Shown: piece by piece, positions 15,456 through 23,140 of the stretch
How positions within the stretch are numbered: position 1 is the first letter of the stretch
Layout: the number at the start of each line of letters is the position of its first letter
Assembly (NCBI GenBank): GCA_028282405.1
Contig: JANQIA010000327.1
Coordinates: forward strand, 1-34,298
From: Rhodovibrionaceae bacterium
GTDB taxonomy: Bacteria; Pseudomonadota; Alphaproteobacteria; Kiloniellales; DSM-21159
Length of the DNA: 34,298 nucleotides
Direction: 5' to 3'
Notes under the pieces: model-generated
What the model saw: the letters and a program-made list of their open reading frames with translations, nothing else
What the model was told of the DNA's origin: nothing
Database searches by the model: none
Position numbers and translations under genes: made by a program

Positions 15456-17141
15456 TCACGCGAGAACGCGGATGCTCTGGTTCTTGGGCACGACGATGCT
15501 CTGCTGCTTCCGGATGTGCTCGCTGACCACGTCGTAGATCGGTGGCCCTTCGGTGCCTTCGTTGACCGAGGCCCAGCCGGAAACGATGTAGTTGCGCCCG
15601 GCATCGATGGCCGAGCCGTCCTTGAGCAGCGTCATGTCCGAGATGCGCTCACCGATCGGCTTGTTGACGGCGATGCTGTAGGCCAGGCCGCCGACCCGCA
15701 CCATGTCCCCGCCCTGCTGGTAATAGGGGTCGGGATTGAAGAGGTTGTCGGCCACGTCCTCCAAGACATCCTTCAGCATCTGGCCGGACATCTCGATGCG
15801 ATAGGCGTTGGGATAGGTGATGGCCGTCATGTTGTAGACGTCCTCCACCGTGATGTCCTGACCCGGCAGCAGGCTGGCACCCCAGCGGAAGCCGGGCGAG
15901 AGCGCGATCTCCGCATCGCGCTCGGTCAAGAGCGCCTGACAGATCAGATCGTCGAAGGTGCCGTTGAAGTTGCCCCGGCGGTACAGCAGGCTTTCGCTGC
16001 GGCCCAGCACCGTCCGCAAGGTTTCCTCGTGGGGTGCGCGGATCTCATCGATCACCGCCGCCATCTCCGGGTCGGGGGTGATGGCATCCGAGACGACGGG
16101 GATGAGCTGATAGCGGAAGTCGGCCAGCGTGCCGCCTTGCACGTCGAGGTCCAGGCGCGAGAGGAACTTGCCGTGGCTGCCGGAGGCCACCAGGAGCGTC
16201 TTGTCGACCTGCTCGACCCGCGGCAAGGCGTCATGGGTGTGCCCGGTGAGCACCACGTCGATGCCCGGCACACGGCCGGCGAGCTTGCGGTCCACGTCGA
16301 AGCCGTTGTGGCTCAGCAGGACGACCAGCTCGGCGCCCTCGTCGCGGGCTGCCTCCACATGCTCGGCGACCGCGTTCTCGCGAATGCCGAAGGACCAGGC
16401 CGGGATCTTGTAACGCGGGTTGGCGACCGGCGTATAGGGGAAGGCCTGCCCGATGACGGCAACCTTCACGCCGCCGCGGTCGAAGTACTCGGTCGAGGAG
16501 AAGACCGGCTCCTCCCAATCGGTGTCGACCACGTTGCCGGCGAGGAAGGGAAAGTCCAGCTCGCCGATCAGCTCCTCGACCCGATCGGCCCCGTAGGTGA
16601 ATTCCCAGTGCGCGGTCATGGCATCGACGCCCAACGCGTTCATGGTGCGCACCATGTCGCTGCCGTCTTCGAGCAAGGAGGTGTAGGAGCCCTGCCAGGT
16701 GTCGCCGCCGTCGAGCAGCAGGGTGTTGTCCGGGCGCTCGGCGCGAATCGCCTTGACCAGGGTCGCCATGCGGTCGAGGCCGCCAACCCGACCGTACTCC
16801 TGGGCCAGCGCCGCGAAGTCCTGATCGCTCAGCAGATAGGCGTCGCGCGAGCCCGGCGCCAAGCCGTAGGCCTTGAGAAAGTCCGCGCCGGTGATGTGCG
16901 GCGGCAGGCCCTCGACCTCGCCGACTCCGAGGTTGATCGAGGGCTCGCGAAAGTAGATCGGCTTGAGCTGGGCATGCAGGTCGGTGAAGTGCAGCAGCGT
17001 CACCTGACCCAGCGGGTCGAAGCGCAGGAGGTCGTCCTGGCTGATCGCCTGCTGCGCCGCCACCCGCGAGAGATGGCCCTTGGCGCCGGTCAGGGCCGCG
17101 GTCGTCGCGGCGAGAACCATGAAGTCACGGCGGCTGAACAT
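15456..17141 (-). CDS. soxB: SoxB, thiosulfohydrolase
   Basis: A periplasmic dimanganese enzyme of 561 residues that hydrolyses the sulfone group from SoxY-bound thiosulfonate to release sulfate. A Tat signal (SRRDFMVLAAT, 3-13) is followed by the metallophosphatase core: TDLHAQ (D54, H56), LLLDGGDTWQGS (D144, D147), HWEFTYG (178-184), LSHNGFDVD and TGHTHDA. The C-terminal 5'-nucleotidase domain (about 370-561) has ITVEDVYNMTAI. All are standard for SoxB. It follows soxA by 122 bases, across an intrinsic terminator, so its expression probably depends on read-through or its own promoter. The ribosome site is weak. Confidence 0.96.
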   Translation of the reverse strand: MFSRRDFMVLAATTAALTGAKGHLSRVAAQQAISQDDLLRFDPLGQVTLLHFTDLHAQLKPIYFREPSINLGVGEVEGLPPHITGADFLKAYGLAPGSRDAYLLSDQDFAALAQEYGRVGGLDRMATLVKAIRAERPDNTLLLDGGDTWQGSYTSLLEDGSDMVRTMNALGVDAMTAHWEFTYGADRVEELIGELDFPFLAGNVVDTDWEEPVFSSTEYFDRGGVKVAVIGQAFPYTPVANPRYKIPAWSFGIRENAVAEHVEAARDEGAELVVLLSHNGFDVDRKLAGRVPGIDVVLTGHTHDALPRVEQVDKTLLVASGSHGKFLSRLDLDVQGGTLADFRYQLIPVVSDAITPDPEMAAVIDEIRAPHEETLRTVLGRSESLLYRRGNFNGTFDDLICQALLTERDAEIALSPGFRWGASLLPGQDITVEDVYNMTAITYPNAYRIEMSGQMLKDVLEDVADNLFNPDPYYQQGGDMVRVGGLAYSIAVNKPIGERISDMTLLKDGSAIDAGRNYIVSGWASVNEGTEGPPIYDVVSEHIRKQQSIVVPKNQSIRVLA

Positions 17142-17220
17142 GCTCTTCGCAACCTTTCGTCAGAGTGTCGTGTCGTCGGGCCGCGCGGCCAGTGCCGGCA
17201 GCGAGGTTGCCCATCCCGTC

Positions 17221-17249
17221 AAGAAAAGGGGCTGCCCGGAGGCAGCCCC
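17221..17249 (-). terminator. Intrinsic terminator between soxA and soxB
   Basis: On the minus strand a perfect 9-bp stem GGGGCTGCC/GGCAGCCCC with a four-base loop is followed by TTTTCTT. It begins 14 bases past the soxA stop codon. This is textbook intrinsic-terminator architecture, placed inside the sox gene series ahead of soxB. Confidence 0.75.
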
Positions 17250-17263
17250 GACAGGGTTAGGCG

Positions 17264-18064
17264 TCAGTTCCGAACCGAGGGCGTCTCCACCGGCAGGCCG
17301 TTGGCCCGATGCGAGATGAAGAGCTCCAGGTTCACGTATTCGTCGGAACCGGACTTGTAGGGCTCGGCCCGAACCTGCCGGTTGCAGCCTTTGATCCGGC
17401 GGTGCAAGGACCCCATGTTCTGCCATTTCAGCCGATAGGTCGGGAAGCCATTGGGTTGCCCCTGGCTCAGCCGGTTGGCGCGCAACTGCTCGCCGGCATG
17501 GTCTTCATGGCAATTGGCGCAAGCAAGATCGAGCTGACCGCGACGCTCGAAGTAGAACTCCTTGCCTTTCTCGTAGAAGGGGGCGGCCGGGCCGTCGATG
17601 GCGACGTTCATCGGCATGCCGCGGGACTGCAGCTTGACCAGCGCGGTCATGCCGAGCAGCCCCTTCGAGTCGTACTTGAGAGGCTCGGCCTGCATGTTTT
17701 CGGTGCGGCACTCGTTGATGCGCTGCTCGACGTTGATCATCTTGCCCCAGCCTTCGTGGTAGACCGGATAGGTCGCGCCAACGCCCGCAAGGTTTTCCAC
17801 GTCGCCGTGGCAGTCGGCGCAGGCCTTGTCGAGCTCGCCGTCGGGAATCGACCACTGCTCCGCCGCCAGGTCGACCAGCAGGAAGGCCGGGTTCTCGAAG
17901 TCGTCGTCCTGCATGGCCTGCGTCTCAGGCTGGGCATAGGTGTAGCCCGAGCGTTTGTCACCGACCTGATAGGCACCCCAATCGCCGGCCTGCGTGAAAG
18001 CAATGCCCACGAAGCCGAGGCTCAAACCGACCGCGCCGGCCAAGACAGCCGTCCTATGGCGCAT
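17264..18064 (-). CDS. soxA: SoxA, diheme cytochrome c subunit of SoxAX
   Basis: A periplasmic cytochrome of 266 residues. After a signal peptide (1-26) come two heme sites, CADCH (82-86) and CANCH (182-186). Two further cysteines match the SoxA pattern: C119 in RINECRTENMQAEP, and the active-site C227 in RIKGCNRQVRAEP, which becomes a persulfide heme ligand. Both heme sites are kept, as in the diheme SoxA of Paracoccus and Rhodovulum. SoxAX couples thiosulfate to SoxY and passes two electrons to cytochrome c. GGGGAGGAAG directly upstream gives a very strong start. It lies 20 bases after soxZ. Confidence 0.96.
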   Translation of the reverse strand: MRHRTAVLAGAVGLSLGFVGIAFTQAGDWGAYQVGDKRSGYTYAQPETQAMQDDDFENPAFLLVDLAAEQWSIPDGELDKACADCHGDVENLAGVGATYPVYHEGWGKMINVEQRINECRTENMQAEPLKYDSKGLLGMTALVKLQSRGMPMNVAIDGPAAPFYEKGKEFYFERRGQLDLACANCHEDHAGEQLRANRLSQGQPNGFPTYRLKWQNMGSLHRRIKGCNRQVRAEPYKSGSDEYVNLELFISHRANGLPVETPSVRN

Positions 18065-18084
18065 CTTCCTCCCCTTTCCGGTCT

Positions 18085-18414
18085 TTAGCTGACCGTTATC
18101 TTGCTTACTTGGGAATAGACCGAGCCGTCATCGTCGACCCAGGTGAACTCGAACTCACCGCTCTCTTCGACCTTCACGAAAAAGGAAAAATAAGGATTGG
18201 CCGAAATGGCCGGGTGCAGGTCCGCGCTGAAGACCTCGTTGCCGTTATAGACGCAGGCGAACTTGTTGATGATCTTGCGCGGGATCAGCTCGCCGGTCTT
18301 GCGGTCCTTGCGCTGCCCGGACTCCATGGGATGGGAGATCAGAGTCTTGATCTCGATCACTTCCCCCTTGTCCGCTTTCTTGGGAACGCGCACGCGTGGC
18401 TTTGGTTGCGCCAT
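18085..18414 (-). CDS. soxZ: SoxZ, sulfur-carrier partner protein
   Basis: A small protein of 109 residues without a signal peptide, as expected because SoxZ is exported with SoxY by the Tat route. It shows PRVRVPKKADKGEVIEIKTLISHPMESG and later GEFEFTWVDDDGSVY, an immunoglobulin-like fold typical of the family. It pairs with SoxY to form the carrier on which sulfur is oxidised. Its 33-base distance from soxY and tight linkage to soxA indicate one transcript. Confidence 0.96.
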   Translation of the reverse strand: MAQPKPRVRVPKKADKGEVIEIKTLISHPMESGQRKDRKTGELIPRKIINKFACVYNGNEVFSADLHPAISANPYFSFFVKVEESGEFEFTWVDDDGSVYSQVSKITVS

Positions 18415-18446
18415 GTCTTTTCAGTCCTCTTCAGATTCGATCGGGA

Positions 18447-18941
18447 TCAACCGCCGCAACCGCCGATGGTCACCTTGACCTCGGCGCGCGTCATGTAGGC
18501 CTTGCCGTCCGACATCTCGGCGATGGCGATGATGTCTTGCGTCTTGGCCAAGCGCATGCGGGTTGCCGCCTCGGCATAGCCGTTGGACGGCGAGAAGTTG
18601 AAGCTCGCCACGTCGGGCCGAGGATTGCCGGCGGCAAAGAGATGCACCGAGGTCACGTGATCGGCTTCGGTCATCGGGCTGTCGATGCTGATGCCGAGCG
18701 GCACGGTGTTGCCGTTCTCGGCAATCTGCGGCAGCTCCAACGTGATCACGCTGGCGCCGTCCATCAGCTCCTTATCGCCGACCACATGCTTGATCGCTTC
18801 GTCCAGCGTCTTGGCGTCTTCGGTTGCGAAGACCGCGCTCGGCGCGGCAAGGGACAGGGCGGCCGCGGCCGCCGAGCCCGCCGCCACGGTGATCACGAAC
18901 TGTCGGCGGCTGACGGTCTGCGCCGCGAGGGTTTTGCTCAT
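18447..18941 (-). CDS. soxY: SoxY, covalent sulfur carrier
   Basis: The central substrate carrier of the Sox pathway, 164 residues. A Tat signal (SRRQFVITVAAG, 11-22) leads to a cleavage region near VFATED. The protein ends in GGCGG, the swinging arm whose C162 carries the sulfur intermediates. AGGAGAG before the ATG at 18941 supports this start; a longer open frame upstream runs through soxX and is a shadow. It is 62 bases downstream of soxX. Confidence 0.97.
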   Translation of the reverse strand: MSKTLAAQTVSRRQFVITVAAGSAAAAALSLAAPSAVFATEDAKTLDEAIKHVVGDKELMDGASVITLELPQIAENGNTVPLGISIDSPMTEADHVTSVHLFAAGNPRPDVASFNFSPSNGYAEAATRMRLAKTQDIIAIAEMSDGKAYMTRAEVKVTIGGCGG

Positions 18942-19003
18942 AGTGCTCTCCTGGTTTGCCGCCATCTTCGCGCACGTCACGCGGTGGCGAGGACGGCAGT
19001 CCT

Positions 19004-19465
19004 CTACTCTTCCTTCAGGGTCATCAAATAGGCGACCACATCCTCGACCTCCTGGGCCGTGAGGATCGGCTTGCCCGCGAAGCGTTCCATCACCCGGTGA
19101 AATCCTTCGACCCGATAGAAGGCCGGCATCATCGTATAGGGATTGATCGACTTCGAATCGACGACCCTCAGACGCAGCTCGCCTTCGGTGTAGCGGTCCG
19201 CGACACCGTCCAGATCGGGGCCGGTCTCGCCGTGAAAAGGCTGCTCGGGGATCGGCATCACGTGGCAGGCAAGACAGTTGCCGAGCCGTCGGTTGATGGC
19301 CACCTCCCGGCCCTTCACCGGGTCTCCCGGCGCCCCCGTCAGGGACTCGGGAATGCTGAAGTCGTCGACGATCGTGTAGGTGACAAGGCTTTCCGCCGAA
19401 GCGGGTCCGACCACCGCCATGGATGCGCAAAGCGCAATCGCGGATAACGCTCTCCTCAGGCTCAA
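19004..19465 (-). CDS. soxX: SoxX, monoheme cytochrome c subunit of SoxAX
   Basis: A periplasmic cytochrome of 153 residues. The heme site CLACH is at 64-68 in RRLGNCLACHVMPIPEQPFHG, and the region INPYTMMPAFYRVEGF (107-122) supplies the distal methionine ligand (M112 or M113). The start is taken as TTG at 19465 because GGGAGGAGG lies just upstream and the 24 residues that follow form a proper signal peptide ending ASAES; the only near ATG would remove most of it. It is the first gene of the soxXYZABV series and is divergent from soxS. Confidence 0.93.
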   Translation of the reverse strand: MSLRRALSAIALCASMAVVGPASAESLVTYTIVDDFSIPESLTGAPGDPVKGREVAINRRLGNCLACHVMPIPEQPFHGETGPDLDGVADRYTEGELRLRVVDSKSINPYTMMPAFYRVEGFHRVMERFAGKPILTAQEVEDVVAYLMTLKEE

Positions 19466-19538
19466 GGTTTCCTCCTCCCGGCTCGTGCTGTGCAGTTGGC
19501 CTGCCTCTTGCCGGATGCCTCGTTTATTTGCTTGCAGC

Positions 19539-19578
19539 ATCGTATTCGGTTTTGACAATATATCAAGAATGAATGTGA
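19539..19578 (-). promoter_or_regulatory. soxX promoter element
   Basis: On the minus strand a -35-like TTGATA, a 16-base spacer and a -10-like TACGAT lie about 75-105 bases upstream of soxX. The preceding ACATTC matches most of the SqrR/BigR half-site seen near soxC and soxW. It is colinear with the soxC element without gaps (29 of 38 identical). The region also lies just upstream of soxS on the plus strand, so a repressor here could act both ways. Confidence 0.55.
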
Positions 19579-19585
19579 AGTGCCG

Positions 19586-20008
19586 ATGACGGAACCGCAA
19601 CGCGCAAGAGCCACGCCCCCAAGAGTCATGGGCCACCGTGCCGCTCTGGCGGTGGCGGCCGGCTGCATCCTTGCGCCGATGATCGCGGTCTCCCAACCCC
19701 TGGCGGCGGCGCAACTGGTGATGTTCGAAGAAGCCGGCTGCATCTGGTGCGCCGCCTGGCAGCGGGACATCGGCGGGATCTACGACAAGACCGAGGAGGG
19801 ACAGCAGGCCCCCCTCAGGCGCATCGACAAGGCCGACGAACGGCCGGCCGACCTGCGCGCCATTCAAGCCATTCACTTCACGCCGACCTTCGTTTTGGTG
19901 GAGGACGGCGAAGAGATCGGTCGCATCGTCGGTTATCCCGGCGAGCACTTCTTTTGGCCGATGCTGCAAGACCTCCTGGACCGTCTCGAAGAGCGCGCCG
20001 GGAGCTAA
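19586..20008 (+). CDS. soxS: SoxS-like periplasmic thioredoxin
   Basis: A secreted thioredoxin-fold protein of up to 140 residues. The redox motif CIWC is at 52-55 in MFEEAGCIWCAAWQRDIGGIY, characteristic of SoxS, and FTPTFVLVEDGEEIGRIVGYPG completes the fold. SoxS is reported to reactivate SoxYZ by reducing it. The start is uncertain: ATG at 19586 gives a long n-region, while ATG at 19628 (MGHRAALAV, with AAGAG upstream) gives a more usual signal peptide. It is divergent from soxX and heads a plus-strand unit with the heme-binding-like, cytochrome and flavoprotein genes. Confidence 0.87.
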   Translation: MTEPQRARATPPRVMGHRAALAVAAGCILAPMIAVSQPLAAAQLVMFEEAGCIWCAAWQRDIGGIYDKTEEGQQAPLRRIDKADERPADLRAIQAIHFTPTFVLVEDGEEIGRIVGYPGEHFFWPMLQDLLDRLEERAGS

Positions 20009-20038
20009 AAGAACGCTACGGGAGAGGGAGCGCAAACT

Positions 20039-20563
20039 ATGTTGAGGCGTCACGCAATCGCCACCGCAATCATGCTCGGCCTGACCGCAACGGCCCTGGG
20101 TCCGGCCCTGACGCCGGCTCTGGCAGAGGACGATGCTCTGGTCACCTTCCAGGTGCTGTCGCCGCATCTGGCCATAGAGCTGGCCGAAGCGGCCATGGAA
20201 GACTGCAACGAGAAGGGCTTCCAGGTTGCCGTGGCGGTGGTCGACCGCTTCGGCGTACCGCAAGCCCTGGTGCGCGATCGCTTTGCCGGCCCGCACACGC
20301 CCGAGACGGCCATTCGCAAGGCCTGGACCACGGTCAGCTTCCGCGCCGACACCTCGGAGCTGGTCACGGCGACCGAGGGCGACTCGCCCCAGTCCGGAGC
20401 CCGGGACATCACCAACGCCCTGATGCTCGGCGGCGGTGTGATGATCTCCGTTGGCGGCGCGATGGTCGGTGCGGTTGGCGTGTCAGGCGCGCCCGGCGGT
20501 GCAGAGGACGACGACTGCGCCAAGGCAGGCATCGAGGCAATACAAGACCAGCTGCCCCTCTAA
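20039..20563 (+). CDS. GlcG/HbpS-family (DUF336) secreted protein
   Basis: A 174-residue protein with a Sec signal (1-29, ending ALA-ED). The mature part follows the GlcG/HbpS pattern: LAIELAEAAMEDCNEKGFQVAVAVVDRFG, then RKAWTTVSFRADT and a glycine-rich end GGGVMISVGGAMVGAVGVSGAPGG. HbpS relatives bind heme or act as accessory redox sensors. This copy is exported and has two cysteines (DCNEKG and DDDCAKAG). It sits between soxS and the cytochrome gene, 30 bases after soxS, so it is probably co-transcribed. A role in periplasmic heme or cofactor handling for Sox cytochromes is inference. Confidence 0.85.
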   Translation: MLRRHAIATAIMLGLTATALGPALTPALAEDDALVTFQVLSPHLAIELAEAAMEDCNEKGFQVAVAVVDRFGVPQALVRDRFAGPHTPETAIRKAWTTVSFRADTSELVTATEGDSPQSGARDITNALMLGGGVMISVGGAMVGAVGVSGAPGGAEDDDCAKAGIEAIQDQLPL

Positions 20564-20633
20564 CAGGGCACTGCAAATCGACCGGCCCCGGGACAAGCCT
20601 CACCCGAGACAGGGAGCCGGTATGGGAGGTGAC

Positions 20634-20963
20634 ATGGCTCACCTGACACGTTTGGCCCACCTGCTTGGCGCCGCTCTCGCGGCGCCTCTGGTGATGGCTG
20701 CCGCCCCGGCGCCGAGCGCGGCGGATGAGCTCTTCGAGTACGGGCAGTACCTGTCCTCGCAGTGCTCGACCTGCCATCGCCTCGACGCCTACGAAGGCGC
20801 CATCCCGCCCCTGGGGCATCTGCCGCAGGACTACTTCATCGTGGCCATGCGGGAATACAAAAGCGGCCGCCGCAGCAACCCGGCCATGGTCAGCGTCGCC
20901 AATGCACTGAGCGACGAGGAGATCGAAGCCCTGGCGGTCTACTACACGAGCATTCGGGAGTAG
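20634..20963 (+). CDS. soxE: SoxE/FccA-like monoheme cytochrome c
   Basis: A small periplasmic cytochrome of 109 residues. A signal peptide (1-30) precedes CSTCH at 44-48 in YLSSQCSTCHRLD; PAMVSVANALSDEEIEALAVYY resembles the distal region of class-I cytochromes and includes a candidate methionine ligand. It directly precedes the soxF flavoprotein gene, 40 bases away, so it is the likely electron acceptor of a flavocytochrome c sulfide dehydrogenase. Paracoccus SoxE is a diheme protein about twice this length, so this is a reduced form. The start at 20634 has a near-perfect GGAGGTGA; an ATG four codons earlier is possible. Confidence 0.82.
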   Translation: MAHLTRLAHLLGAALAAPLVMAAAPAPSAADELFEYGQYLSSQCSTCHRLDAYEGAIPPLGHLPQDYFIVAMREYKSGRRSNPAMVSVANALSDEEIEALAVYYTSIRE

Positions 20964-21003
20964 CGTTAGAGACAGAACAACAAAGCAGAACGGGAGGAAG
21001 ATA

Positions 21004-22278
21004 ATGACCATTACGAGACGGCGCTTCGCCAAAGGAATGGGTATCGCTTTGGGCCTCGGCACGCTGGCCGCGCCAGCGGTTGTCAGAGCGCAAAGCAAGG
21101 GACGCCTGGTCGTCATCGGCGGGGGCGCCGGCGGCGCCACGCTCGCCAAGTACGTAGCGCGCGACAGCAAGGGCGAGATCGACGTCACCCTGGTGCAGGA
21201 GACGCCGCTCTACAGCACCTGCTTCTATAGCAACCTCTACATCGGCGGCCTGCGCAACTTCGACTCGATCACCCACGACTATTCGACCTTGGCGAACAAG
21301 TACGGGGTCAAGCCCGTCTACGAGCGCGCGGTCGAGGTCGACACCACGGCCAAGCGGGTGCGCCTCGCCAGCGGCGCCACGCTCGACTACGACGCGCTGG
21401 CCGTCGCGCCGGGCATCGATATCATCTACGACGCCATTCCGGGTTACAGCAAAGCCGCGGCCAACGTCATGCCGCACAGTTGGCAGGCCGGGCCGCAGAC
21501 GCTGCTGCTCAAGAAGCAGCTCGATGCCATGGAAGATGGCGGCCTCTTCGTCATGGCAGCGCCCCCCAACCCCTTCCGCTGCCCGCCGGGGCCTTACGAG
21601 CGGATCAGCATGGTCGCCCATGTCTTTAAGCAGCATAAGCCGAATTCGAAGATCCTCGTCCTCGACCCGAAGACGAAGCACTCCAAGCAGGCGCTGTTCC
21701 AGGAGGCCTGGGAGAACCACTACGAGGGCATGATCGAGTGGGTTCCCGGGGATTTCGGCGGCGAAATCGAGTCGGTGGACGCCGCCAACATGACGCTCAC
21801 GGCCGGTGGCGAGACCCACAAGGCGGCGGTCGCCAACGTCATCCCGGCGCAGCGGGCCGGCGCCATCGCGCAGGCGGCAGGTCTCACGGATGACAGCGGC
21901 TGGTGCCCCATCGTGCCGGCAACCATGGCCTCCAAGATGGCCGAAGGCGTCTACGTGGTGGGCGATGCCTGCAATCCGGGCGACATGCCCAAGTCCGCCT
22001 TCTCGGCCAACAGTCAGGCCAAGGTCGCGGCCATGGCCATCCGTCACGAGCTGACCGGGTCGCGTGTCTTCCCGGCCAAGTTCCGCAACACCTGTTGGAG
22101 CACGGTGGCACCGGACGATACGGTCAAGGTGGGCGCCAACTACGAGCCGACCGACGAGAAGATCTCGAAGCTCGACGGCTTCATCAGCGAGGTGGGCGAG
22201 ACGGCTGACGTGCGCGAGCAGACCAAGCTTGAGGCCGACGGCTGGTACGCCGGCATCACGGCGGACATGTTCACCTGA
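21004..22278 (+). CDS. soxF: SoxF/FccB, flavoprotein of flavocytochrome c sulfide dehydrogenase
   Basis: A periplasmic FAD protein of 424 residues. A Tat signal (TRRRFAKGMG, 4-13) is followed by the dinucleotide motif VVIGGGAGGATLAKY (36-50). Cysteines C73 (YSTCFYSN), C193 (FRCPPGPYER) and C364 (NTCWS) match the flavin-linked cysteine and the redox pair of FccB. GDACNPGDMPKSAFSANSQAKV (320-341) is the second FAD region. It oxidises sulfide to sulfane sulfur and passes electrons to the adjacent cytochrome. GGGAGGAAGATA precedes the ATG. It ends the soxS unit and is convergent with the SDR gene. Confidence 0.93.
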   Translation: MTITRRRFAKGMGIALGLGTLAAPAVVRAQSKGRLVVIGGGAGGATLAKYVARDSKGEIDVTLVQETPLYSTCFYSNLYIGGLRNFDSITHDYSTLANKYGVKPVYERAVEVDTTAKRVRLASGATLDYDALAVAPGIDIIYDAIPGYSKAAANVMPHSWQAGPQTLLLKKQLDAMEDGGLFVMAAPPNPFRCPPGPYERISMVAHVFKQHKPNSKILVLDPKTKHSKQALFQEAWENHYEGMIEWVPGDFGGEIESVDAANMTLTAGGETHKAAVANVIPAQRAGAIAQAAGLTDDSGWCPIVPATMASKMAEGVYVVGDACNPGDMPKSAFSANSQAKVAAMAIRHELTGSRVFPAKFRNTCWSTVAPDDTVKVGANYEPTDEKISKLDGFISEVGETADVREQTKLEADGWYAGITADMFT

Positions 22279-22309
22279 CCGTGGGGCAGCGGATCGCGCG
22301 GCGAAGCAA

Positions 22310-23095
22310 CTAGCCGGCGGTCCAGCCGCCGTCGACCATCAAGGCCGTCCCCGTGACGAGCGCGGAGGCGTCCGAGGCCAGGTAGACGGCGGCGCCCATC
22401 ACGTCGGAGATCTCACCGACGCGGCCGAGCTTGATCTTCTCCTCGATCCAACGGACCCGGTCGGGATCGTCGAAGGTCGCCTGGGTGAAGGGCGTGCGCA
22501 CGAAGGTAGGGCAGAGCGTGTTCACCCGGATGCCGTGGCCGCCCCACTCGATGGCCATGGCCTTGGTGAAGCCTTCGACGGCGAACTTCGAGGCACAGTA
22601 GACCGCACGGTCGATGCCGCCGATATGCCCCATCTGGCTGGAGACGTTGATCAGCGAGCCCGGCTTGCCGGCGGCGATCAAGCCGCGGGCGACGGCCTGG
22701 GTCAGGAAATAGGCGCCGCGCAGGTTCAGGTTCATCACCGCGTCGAAGTCGGCCGCCTCGGTCTTGTCGGCCGGGCCGTGACGCGCGAGCCCGGCGCTGT
22801 TGATCAGGATCTCGAAGGGTCCACGCGCCGCCACCGCCGCAGCCGTCGCCTCGATGTCGGCGACGTCCAGGGGCAGAGCCTCCGCCTGCCAGCCGCGCGC
22901 GCCGAAGGCCTCGACCAGAGCATCCAACCGATTCGCGGTTCGTGCCGCCAGCGTCACCTGCGCGCCGGCTGCGGCCAGCGCCACGGCGCAGCCGAGCCCG
23001 ATGCCGGAGCTGGCGCCGGTGACCAGCGCGCGGCGCCCGTCGAGACGAAAGCTCGGCGGTTCGGGCAGCTCTATATCGGACTCATGGCCGGTCAT
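22310..23095 (-). CDS. Short-chain dehydrogenase/reductase (SDR)
   Basis: A cytoplasmic NAD(P)-dependent oxidoreductase of 261 residues. The cofactor motif TGASSGIG is at 26-33, NSAG at 99-102, the catalytic serine in NVSSQ (150-154), and YCASK (Y166, K170). GGAGG upstream supports the ATG. It lies 45 bases downstream of the HisD-family gene on the same strand. In sulfopropanediol (DHPS) loci an SDR such as HpsO interconverts DHPS enantiomers through a keto form. That role fits here but is inferred from the neighbour; a sugar-acid or polyol dehydrogenase is equally compatible with sequence alone. Confidence 0.85.
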   Translation of the reverse strand: MTGHESDIELPEPPSFRLDGRRALVTGASSGIGLGCAVALAAAGAQVTLAARTANRLDALVEAFGARGWQAEALPLDVADIEATAAAVAARGPFEILINSAGLARHGPADKTEAADFDAVMNLNLRGAYFLTQAVARGLIAAGKPGSLINVSSQMGHIGGIDRAVYCASKFAVEGFTKAMAIEWGGHGIRVNTLCPTFVRTPFTQATFDDPDRVRWIEEKIKLGRVGEISDVMGAAVYLASDASALVTGTALMVDGGWTAG

Positions 23096-23140
23096 CGACG
23101 AAGCCTCCTCAGCGCGATGGATCGCGGACTCCGTTAGCCG

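Noticed and set aside
15393-17360. 655-codon plus-strand frame across soxB
   Set aside because: It is a complementary-strand shadow of soxB, whose metal-site motifs are complete on the minus strand.
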